Position numbers and translations under genes: made by a program. Shown here piece by piece: positions 3,958 through 9,034 of a stretch of 9,034 bases of DNA (positions within the stretch are counted from its first letter, which is position 1; each line of letters opens with the position of its first letter). The stretch is from Thermoplasmatota archaeon (lineage in GTDB: Bacteria > Pseudomonadota > Gammaproteobacteria > Burkholderiales > Thiobacillaceae), in NCBI GenBank assembly GCA_023475455.1, contig JAMCVR010000011.1, positions 1 through 9,034 of the forward strand, written 5' to 3'. Below the pieces are notes generated by a model. That model did not search any database and had not been told where the DNA came from. It worked only from the letters and a program-made list of their open reading frames with translations.

Positions 3958-6000
3958 ATGATCCGTCGCATCATCAATAAAGTATTTGGCCGCAAGCCGC
4001 GCGTCGCCGCCTCCGCCGCACAGATCCTGCCGCGGTCCAAACACGGCATCCGCCGCAACCAGCTCGACGACTGCGCGCTGAGAACCTGCGAAACGCTGGC
4101 CCAGGCCGGATTCAGGGCCTACGTCGTCGGCGGCGCGGTGCGCGACCTGCTGCTGGGAAAGACGCCCAAGGATTTCGACGTGGCGACCGACGCCACCCCG
4201 GAGGAAGTGCGGCGACTGTTCCGCCGCTCGCGCATCATCGGCCGGCGCTTCCAGATCGTGCACGTGATGTGCGGACGCGTGACCATCGAGGTCACCACCT
4301 TCCGCGCCAACGGCCAGAAGGAAGCCGAGGACGAGGACGAAAGGCCGACCGACGAGCACGGGCGGCTGCTGTCCGACAACGTGTTCGGCAGCATGGCGGA
4401 CGACGCCGCGCGCCGCGACTTCACCATCAACGCGCTGTATTACGACCCGGCGCGCGAGGAAATCCACGACTATTTCGGCGGCGTGGCCGACTGCAGGAAG
4501 CGCGTGCTGCGCATGATCGGCGACCCCGAGACGCGCTTCCGCGAAGACCCGGTGCGCATGCTGCGCGCCGCGCGCTTCGCCGCCAAGCTCGATTTCCACA
4601 TCGACCCCGACACCCGCAGGCCGGTTGCCACGCTGGCGCCGCTCCTGGCCAACATCCCGCGCGCGCGCATCTTCGACGAGGCGCTGAAGCTGCTGATGTC
4701 CGGCCACGCCCTGCGCGGCGTCCACCAGCTGCGCGCCGAAGGCCTGCACCACGGCATGCTGCCGCTGCTGGACACGATCCTGGACGACCCCACCGGCGAG
4801 CGCTTCATCACCGCCGCGCTGAGAACCACCGATGCGCGCATCGCCGAGGACAAACCGGCCTCGCCCGCTTTCCTGTTCGGCACGCTGCTGTGGCCGCAGG
4901 TGCTGCAGCGCTGGCATGCGCTGGAAGCCGCCGGCGAAAAACCGCAGCCCGCCCTGTTCGCGCTTCCAGATCGTGCACGTGATGTGCGGACGCGTGACCA
5001 TCGAGGTCACCACCTTCCGCGCCAACGGCCAGAAGGAAGCCGAGGACGAGGACGAAAGGCCGACCGACGAGCACGGGCGGCTGCTGTCCGACAACGTGTT
5101 CGGCAGCATGGCGGACGACGCCGCGCGCCGCGACTTCACCATCAACGCGCTGTATTACGACCCGGCGCGCGAGGAAATCCACGACTATTTCGGCGGCGTG
5201 GCCGACTGCAGGAAGCGCGTGCTGCGCATGATCGGCGACCCCGAGACGCGCTTCCGCGAAGACCCGGTGCGCATGCTGCGCGCCGCGCGCTTCGCCGCCA
5301 AGCTCGATTTCCACATCGACCCCGACACCCGCAGGCCGGTTGCCACGCTGGCGCCGCTCCTGGCCAACATCCCGCGCGCGCGCATCTTCGACGAGGCGCT
5401 GAAGCTGCTGATGTCCGGCCACGCCCTGCGCGGCGTCCACCAGCTGCGCGCCGAAGGCCTGCACCACGGCATGCTGCCGCTGCTGGACACGATCCTGGAC
5501 GACCCCACCGGCGAGCGCTTCATCACCGCCGCGCTGAGAACCACCGATGCGCGCATCGCCGAGGACAAACCGGCCTCGCCCGCTTTCCTGTTCGGCACGC
5601 TGCTGTGGCCGCAGGTGCTGCAGCGCTGGCATGCGCTGGAAGCCGCCGGCGAAAAACCGCAGCCCGCCCTGTTCGCGGCGATGGACGAAGTGCTCGACGC
5701 GCAGCGCGGCCAGCTCGCCATCCCGCGCCGCTACGACGGCATGATGAAGGAAATCTGGGCGCTGCAGCCGCGCTTCGAACAGCGCGGCGGCCAGCGCCCG
5801 TACCGCCTGCTGGAGCACCCGCGCTTCCGCGCCGCCTACGATTTTTTGCTGCTGCGCGCGGAATCCGGCGAGGTCGACGCCGAGCTCGGCGAGTGGTGGA
5901 CGCGCTTCCAGGAAGTCGGCGAAGACGAACGCGCCGCCATGCTGCTGGCCGACAGCGCGCCCAAGCCGCGCCGCAAGCGCAAGCGCAGGAAGCCCGGTGA
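3958..6000 (+). CDS. pcnB: Poly(A) polymerase I, upstream frame (frameshifted by internal duplication)
   Basis: PcnB adds poly(A) tails to RNA 3' ends and so promotes their decay; the fold is that of class II nucleotidyltransferases, shared with CCA-adding enzymes. Residues 57-75 hold the active site: VGGAVRDLLLG, then KDFDVATDA with catalytic D72 and D74. NVFGSMADDAARRDFTINAL and REDPVRMLRAARFAAKL follow, both typical of PcnB. The frame is authentic to A335 (base 4962). There a second copy of bases 4245-4962 begins one base out of register, so the remainder to TGA 6000 is arginine-rich nonsense. Collapsing one 715-bp unit gives an intact 457-residue protein ending at 6046, a normal PcnB length. 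ATG 3958 (MIRRIINKVFGRK) is preferred over TTG 3931. It follows the ATPase gene by 39 bases. Confidence 0.85.
   Translation: MIRRIINKVFGRKPRVAASAAQILPRSKHGIRRNQLDDCALRTCETLAQAGFRAYVVGGAVRDLLLGKTPKDFDVATDATPEEVRRLFRRSRIIGRRFQIVHVMCGRVTIEVTTFRANGQKEAEDEDERPTDEHGRLLSDNVFGSMADDAARRDFTINALYYDPAREEIHDYFGGVADCRKRVLRMIGDPETRFREDPVRMLRAARFAAKLDFHIDPDTRRPVATLAPLLANIPRARIFDEALKLLMSGHALRGVHQLRAEGLHHGMLPLLDTILDDPTGERFITAALRTTDARIAEDKPASPAFLFGTLLWPQVLQRWHALEAAGEKPQPALFALPDRARDVRTRDHRGHHLPRQRPEGSRGRGRKADRRARAAAVRQRVRQHGGRRRAPRLHHQRAVLRPGARGNPRLFRRRGRLQEARAAHDRRPRDALPRRPGAHAARRALRRQARFPHRPRHPQAGCHAGAAPGQHPARAHLRRGAEAADVRPRPARRPPAARRRPAPRHAAAAGHDPGRPHRRALHHRRAENHRCAHRRGQTGLARFPVRHAAVAAGAAALACAGSRRRKTAARPVRGDGRSARRAARPARHPAPLRRHDEGNLGAAAALRTARRPAPVPPAGAPALPRRLRFFAAARGIRRGRRRARRVVDALPGSRRRRTRRHAAGRQRAQAAPQAQAQEAR
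4245..5677 (+). repeat. Direct tandem duplication, 718-bp copies, period 715 bp, inside pcnB
   Basis: Bases 4245-4962 and 4960-5677 are identical as far as read; the copies overlap by the three bases GCG at the junction, a microhomology. The period of 715 is not a multiple of three, so the repeat shifts the pcnB frame by one base. Removing one unit restores the full gene. Confidence 0.95.
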
Positions 6001-6046
6001 AACTTCATCCGGCGAAGCCTCGCCCGGCGAGGCGCAGCCTGCATGA
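4964..6046 (+). CDS. pcnB: Poly(A) polymerase I, downstream frame (second copy and true C-terminus)
   Basis: This frame carries the second copy of the pcnB middle followed by the authentic C-terminal part. It begins in the family sequence at FQIVHVMCGRVTIEV (4964), repeats RRDFTINALYY and REDPVRMLRAARF, and continues to the helical domain (AMDEVLDAQRGQLAIPRRYD, KEIWALQPRFEQR, LLEHPRFRAAYDFLLLRAES). It ends in a basic tail (PKPRRKRKRRKPG) like the arginine/lysine-rich PcnB tail involved in RNA binding. The open frame extends back to 4832, but that upstream part is out-of-frame pcnB sequence. By itself this segment lacks the GG..KDFD active site and would be inactive. Its TGA (6044-6046) overlaps the folK start, so the true pcnB gene is coupled to folK. 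Confidence 0.8.
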   Translation, partial: FQIVHVMCGRVTIEVTTFRANGQKEAEDEDERPTDEHGRLLSDNVFGSMADDAARRDFTINALYYDPAREEIHDYFGGVADCRKRVLRMIGDPETRFREDPVRMLRAARFAAKLDFHIDPDTRRPVATLAPLLANIPRARIFDEALKLLMSGHALRGVHQLRAEGLHHGMLPLLDTILDDPTGERFITAALRTTDARIAEDKPASPAFLFGTLLWPQVLQRWHALEAAGEKPQPALFAAMDEVLDAQRGQLAIPRRYDGMMKEIWALQPRFEQRGGQRPYRLLEHPRFRAAYDFLLLRAESGEVDAELGEWWTRFQEVGEDERAAMLLADSAPKPRRKRKRRKPGETSSGEASPGEAQPA

Positions 6047-6549
6047 GAATCGTCGCCACCATCGGCCTCGGCGCCAACCTCAACGACCCGGCGGCGCAGG
6101 TGGAATACGCGCTGGCCGAGCTCGACCGCCTGCCGGGCACCCGCCTCGTCGCGCGCTCCAGCCTGTACGCCTCGGCGCCGGTGGGCTACGTCGACCAGCC
6201 CGACTTCATCAATGCGGTGGCGCAGGTGGAAACCACGCTGGCGCCGCGCGCGCTGCTCGCCGCGCTGCTGGACATCGAGCATCGCCACGGCCGCGAGCGC
6301 AGCTTCCGCAACGCGCCGCGCACGCTCGATCTCGATCTGCTGCTGTACGGCGACGCGCACTTCCATGAAGAAGGCCTGACGCTGCCGCATCCGCGCATGA
6401 CCGAGCGCGGCTTCGTGCTGCTGCCGCTCTTGGAAATCGCCTCCGACGCGACGATTCCCGGACGCGGCCGCGCCGTCGACTGGCTCGCCGCCTGCGCCGG
6501 CCAGAACGTGGCCGTCCTTCCCCCGCCCGCCGCCGCCGTCAACGCATGA
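6043..6549 (+). CDS. folK: 6-hydroxymethyl-7,8-dihydropterin pyrophosphokinase
   Basis: FolK transfers pyrophosphate from ATP to 6-hydroxymethyl-7,8-dihydropterin, the step before dihydropteroate synthase in folate synthesis, in the cytoplasm. The 168-residue protein starts with the family IGLGANLNDP, has VGYVDQPDFINAV (residues 47-59) and the signature RSFRNAPRTLDLDLLLYG (86-103), in which D96 and D98 bind Mg2+. LPHPRMTERGFVLLPLLEI follows, the usual C-terminal block. Length is normal for the family. ATG 6043 overlaps the pcnB stop, and TGA 6547-6549 overlaps the next gene's ATG, both as ATGA, so the three genes are translationally coupled. The pcnB-folK pairing is common in beta- and gammaproteobacteria. 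Confidence 0.95.
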   Translation: MRIVATIGLGANLNDPAAQVEYALAELDRLPGTRLVARSSLYASAPVGYVDQPDFINAVAQVETTLAPRALLAALLDIEHRHGRERSFRNAPRTLDLDLLLYGDAHFHEEGLTLPHPRMTERGFVLLPLLEIASDATIPGRGRAVDWLAACAGQNVAVLPPPAAAVNA

Positions 6550-7187
6550 GTCTTTCCCGTTACCGCTACATCGTCGTCGAAGGCCCGATCGGCGCCGGCA
6601 AGACCAGCCTCACCCACAAGCTGGCCGAGCGCCTGGAAGCTGACACCCTGCTGGAAAACGCCGGCGACAACCCCTTCCTGCCGCGCTTCTACCAGGAGCC
6701 GAAACGCTATGCGCTGCCGACGCAGCTGCATTTCCTGTTCGACCGCGCGCGCCAGCTGCGCGATCTCGCGCAGGGCGACCTGTTCCGCGCCGGCACAGTG
6801 TCGGATTTCCTGATCGACAAGGACATGCTGTTCGCGCGCATGAACCTGGACGACGACGAGTTCGAGCTGTATCAGAAGGTCTACGCCGACCTCGCGCCGC
6901 AGGCGCCGACGCCCGACCTGGTGATCTACCTGCAGGCGCCGATCGACGCGCTGCTGGAGCGCGTCAGGCGCCGCGGCGTGGACTTCGAGCGCGGCATGGA
7001 CGCCGGCTACCTGCAGCGCCTGGCCAACAGCTACAGCGAGTTCTTCCACCGCTACGAGGCCGCGCCGCTCTTGATCGTCAACACCAGCAACCTCAACTTC
7101 GCGCAGAGCGAGGCCGACTTCGAACTGCTGCTGGAGCGCATCAGCAAGATGCGCGGCCCGCGCGAATTCTTCAGCCGGGCAGCGTGA
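6546..7187 (+). CDS. Deoxynucleoside kinase (dAdo/dGuo kinase type)
   Basis: This 213-residue cytoplasmic kinase phosphorylates deoxynucleosides to monophosphates in nucleotide salvage. Walker A is VEGPIGAGKTS (residues 11-21, K19). ENAGDNPFLPRFY (37-49) resembles the substrate-binding E..xNPFL motif of deoxyadenosine/deoxyguanosine kinases, TVSDFLIDKD (84-93) takes the place of the DRS-type motif, and LLERVRRRG (136-144) is the arginine-rich lid. LIVNTSNLNF near the C-terminus is also usual. The specific substrate cannot be told. It overlaps folK by ATGA. This kinase between folK and panB is a familiar arrangement in betaproteobacteria. A 124-bp gap containing a palindromic repeat follows. 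Confidence 0.9.
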   Translation: MSLSRYRYIVVEGPIGAGKTSLTHKLAERLEADTLLENAGDNPFLPRFYQEPKRYALPTQLHFLFDRARQLRDLAQGDLFRAGTVSDFLIDKDMLFARMNLDDDEFELYQKVYADLAPQAPTPDLVIYLQAPIDALLERVRRRGVDFERGMDAGYLQRLANSYSEFFHRYEAAPLLIVNTSNLNFAQSEADFELLLERISKMRGPREFFSRAA

Positions 7188-7209
7188 ACCCAAAATGGTC
7201 TATTTTCTT

Positions 7210-7293
7210 GTCATTGCGAGGAGCGTAGCGACGCGGCAATCCAGAGACAACTTGGAGAGCGTTGCTGGATTGCCGCGCTTCGCTCGCAATGAC
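7210..7293. repeat. Palindromic dispersed repeat between the kinase gene and panB
   Basis: The left arm 7210-7244 begins GTCATTGCGAG and ends GCGGCAATCCAG. The right arm 7265-7293 is its reverse complement at both ends (CTGGATTGCCGC ... CTCGCAATGAC), with a shorter inner part and a 20-base loop. This family (TCATTGCGAG ... GGCAATCCAG) is, from general knowledge, scattered in many copies between genes of diverse bacteria. As RNA it can form a long hairpin that might attenuate transcription or protect the upstream mRNA. Confidence 0.85.
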
Positions 7294-7311
7294 AGGCTCG
7301 GGTAATCCAGG

Positions 7312-8106
7312 ATGAACAAGACCATCACCCTCGCCACCCTCAAGGCGATGCGCAGCAAGGGCGAGAAGATCGCCGTGCTGACCTGCTACGACGCCAGTTT
7401 CGCGCGCGTGCTCGACGCCGCCGGGGTCGAGGTGCTGCTGGTCGGCGACTCGCTCGGCATGGTGGTGCAGGGCCACGCCTCGACCCTGCCGGTGAAGCTG
7501 GCCGAAATGACCTACCACACGCGCTGCGTCGCGGCCGGAACCGAACGCGCCTTCCTCGTCGCCGACCTGCCGTTCGGCAGCTACCAGCCCTCTCCCGAGC
7601 GCGCCTTTGCCGCCGCCGCGCGGCTGATGGCGGCGGGCGCGCACATGGTCAAGCTGGAGGGCGGCGCGGTGATGGTCGACACCGTCGCCTTTCTCACGCA
7701 GCGCGGCATTCCGGTGTGCGCCCACCTCGGCCTGCTGCCGCAGTCGGTGAACCAGCTCGGCGGCTACAGGGTGCAGGGGCGCGAGGACGCCGCCGCCGCG
7801 CAGCTGATCGCCGACGCGCGCGCGCTGGAAGCCGCCGGCGCCGGGATGATCGTGCTGGAAATGGTGCCGGCCGCGCTGGCGCAGGCCGTCACCGAGGCGC
7901 TCGCGATCCCCACCGTCGGCATCGGCGCCGGCGCCGGCTGTTCCGGCCAGGTGCTGGTGCTGTACGACATGCTGGGCCTGTACCCGCGCGCGCCGAGATT
8001 CTCGAAGAACTTTCTGGCCGGCGCCGACGGCATCGAGGCGGCGGCGCGCGCCTACGTCGCGGCGGTGAAGGACGGCAGTTTCCCCGCGGCCGAGCATTCG
8101 TTCTGA
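7312..8106 (+). CDS. panB: 3-methyl-2-oxobutanoate hydroxymethyltransferase (ketopantoate hydroxymethyltransferase)
   Basis: PanB transfers a hydroxymethyl group from 5,10-methylene-tetrahydrofolate to 3-methyl-2-oxobutanoate, giving ketopantoate, the first committed step to pantothenate and CoA. At 264 residues it matches the family length. It has LTCYDASFA (23-31), [12 protein letters not shown] (44-55, metal ligand D46), VADLPFGSY (83-91, D85), VKLEGG (113-118, K114, E116), CAHLGLLPQ (136-144, H138) and MIVLEMVP (catalytic base E183). [14 protein letters not shown] has Ser where many homologues have Asp. ATG 7312 is taken from the conserved N-terminus; CCAGG before it lies too close to be a good Shine-Dalgarno sequence. 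A palindromic repeat occupies the upstream gap and another the downstream gap. Confidence 0.95.
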   Translation: MNKTITLATLKAMRSKGEKIAVLTCYDASFARVLDAAGVEVLLVGDSLGMVVQGHASTLPVKLAEMTYHTRCVAAGTERAFLVADLPFGSYQPSPERAFAAAARLMAAGAHMVKLEGGAVMVDTVAFLTQRGIPVCAHLGLLPQSVNQLGGYRVQGREDAAAAQLIADARALEAAGAGMIVLEMVPAALAQAVTEALAIPTVGIGAGAGCSGQVLVLYDMLGLYPRAPRFSKNFLAGADGIEAAARAYVAAVKDGSFPAAEHSF

Positions 8107-8129
8107 CGGCATGCTTCAAAAGCGATTCA

Positions 8130-8197
8130 CAAAGAGGACGCAGAGGACGCTGAGATAAAGCAGGAGGATTTTCTCCGTGTCCTCTGCGTCCTCCTTG
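8130..8197. repeat. Inverted repeat in the panB-panC gap
   Basis: CAAAGAGGACGCAGAGGAC (8130-8148) and GTCCTCTGCGTCCTCCTTG (8179-8197) are inverted copies with one mismatch in 19, around a 30-base centre. The AGGACGCAGAGGAC motif is familiar as a dispersed intergenic repeat in many GC-rich bacteria. It fills most of the 98-bp gap, ending seven bases before the panC ATG, and can form a strong hairpin in the transcript. Confidence 0.85.
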
Positions 8198-8204
8198 TAA
8201 AAAC

Positions 8205-9034
8205 ATGAAGCTCATCCACACTGCCGCCGAACTGCGCGCCGCGCTCGCCGGCGCGACCCGCACCGCGTTCGTGCCGACCATGGGCAACCTGCACGCCGGG
8301 CATGTGTCGCTGGTCGAACTGGCGCGCCGGCACGGCCAGCCCGTGGTCGCGAGTATCTTCGTCAACCCGCTGCAGTTCGGCGCCGGCGAGGATTTCGAGC
8401 GCTATCCGCGCACGCTGGATGCCGACTGCGAGAAGCTCGCCGCCGCCGGCTGCGACCTGGTGTTCGCTCCGGACGTCGCCGAGATGTATCCGGTGCCGCA
8501 GACCTTCACCGTGCAGCCGCCCGCCAATCTGGCCAGCGACCTGTGCGGCGCCTTCCGCCCCGGCCATTTCAGCGGCGTCGCCACTGTCGTGCTGAAACTC
8601 TTCAACCTGGTGCAGCCGCGCGTCGCGGCGTTCGGCAAAAAGGATTTCCAGCAGCTCTTGGTCATTCGGGAACTGGTGCGCCAGTTCAACCTGCCGGTCG
8701 ACATCGTCGCGGGCGACACCCTGCGCGAGGCCGACGGGCTGGCGATGAGTTCGCGCAACGCCTATCTCGGCGCGTCCGAGCGCATCCAGGCGGCAGCCTT
8801 GCAGCGCGAACTCGCCGCCGTCGTCGCGGCCGTGCAGGCGGGCGGGCGCGATTTCGAGGCCAGCCCGTGGTCGCGAGTATCTTCGTCAACCCGCTGCAGT
8901 TCGGCGCCGGCGAGGATTTCGAGCGCTATCCGCGCACGCTGGATGCCGACTGCGAGAAGCTCGCCGCCGCCGGCTGCGACCTGGTGTTCGCTCCGGACGT
9001 CGCCGAGATGTATCCGGTGCCGCAGACCTTCACC
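8205..9034 (+). CDS. panC: Pantothenate synthetase, 5' part, frameshifted by a partial duplication
   Basis: PanC condenses pantoate with beta-alanine at the cost of ATP to give pantothenate. Authentic sequence covers residues 1-218: [12 protein letters not shown] (22-33) contains the HxGH nucleotide-binding motif, [18 protein letters not shown] (52-69) follows, then [24 protein letters not shown] (143-151), [12 protein letters not shown] (174-185, the KMSKS equivalent). Family length is about 280, so about 60 C-terminal residues are missing. From 8858 the sequence is an exact copy of 8334-8510 in another frame; the frame stays open to the window end but encodes nonsense. There is no Shine-Dalgarno sequence before ATG 8205; an inverted repeat ends just upstream. 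Confidence 0.9.
   Translation, partial: MKLIHTAAELRAALAGATRTAFVPTMGNLHAGHVSLVELARRHGQPVVASIFVNPLQFGAGEDFERYPRTLDADCEKLAAAGCDLVFAPDVAEMYPVPQTFTVQPPANLASDLCGAFRPGHFSGVATVVLKLFNLVQPRVAAFGKKDFQQLLVIRELVRQFNLPVDIVAGDTLREADGLAMSSRNAYLGASERIQAAALQRELAAVVAAVQAGGRDFEASPWSRVSSSTRCSSAPARISSAIRARWMPTARSSPPPAATWCSLRTSPRCIRCRRPS
8334..9034 (+). repeat. Direct duplication within panC, 177-bp copies, period 524 bp, cut by the window end
   Basis: Bases 8334-8510 and 8858-9034 are identical. The spacing of 524 is not a multiple of three, so the panC frame is lost at the junction. The right limit cannot be seen because the second copy runs to the last base. Confidence 0.95.

Noticed and set aside
3820..5145. 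441-residue open frame on the - strand opposite pcnB (and a similar one at 4808-5818)
   Set aside because: Low-complexity antisense shadow of a GC-rich gene; the + strand carries unmistakable PcnB motifs, and its apparent repeats are just the duplication.
1..9034. CRISPR array, tRNA, rRNA or integrase gene
   Set aside because: No regularly spaced short repeats, no tRNA-like or rRNA segments, and no tyrosine recombinase frame were seen on either strand.

Overview
The window looks like the chromosome of a GC-rich betaproteobacterium, probably of the Nitrosomonadales/Burkholderiales type. This is inferred from the gene order pcnB-folK-deoxynucleoside kinase-panB-panC, which I know from that class, and from protein-level resemblance; no database was searched.

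Layout, all genes on the + strand. (1) 1-423: 3' part of a cyclophilin-type peptidyl-prolyl isomerase containing an in-frame 249-bp tandem duplication. (2) 555-1487: FecCD/BtuC-type ABC permease. (3) 1488-3144: accessory DNA lying between the permease and its likely ATPase partner. It holds a toxin-first PIN/ribbon-helix-helix toxin-antitoxin pair with a palindromic operator, a truncated reading frame with an antitoxin-like start, and a 759-bp unit with the anatomy of an integron gene cassette. That unit ends in an attC site (3076-3140) and encodes one unrecognised membrane-anchored coiled-coil protein. No integrase is present, so it would be a lone cassette outside an integron. (4) 3145-3918: BtuD/FecE-type ABC ATPase with a dispersed-repeat-like sequence read through in frame. 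(5) 3958-6046: pcnB, carrying an exact 715-bp tandem duplication that shifts the frame. (6) 6043-7187: folK and a deoxynucleoside kinase, joined by ATGA overlaps. (7) 7312-9034: panB and the start of panC, with a palindromic intergenic repeat in front of each. panC runs into a second copy of its own middle at the window end.

How the genes fit together: the permease and ATPase would form one importer for a corrinoid, haem or siderophore-type ligand. pcnB adds poly(A) to RNA 3' ends, folK belongs to folate synthesis, the kinase to deoxynucleotide salvage, and panB and panC to pantothenate/CoA synthesis. These last five form a housekeeping cluster with very short or overlapping junctions.

Two matters dominate. 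The cassette is the best candidate for something undescribed: its attC has the R''-N7-L'' spacing, an extrahelical base in the stem, and an R'' box complementary to the first bases of the cassette itself. Second, there are three perfect direct duplications (periods 249, 715 and 524 bp), two of them touching the window ends. Because the copies are identical, misassembly is at least as likely as real duplication, so the pcnB, panC and isomerase products should be read with one copy collapsed.
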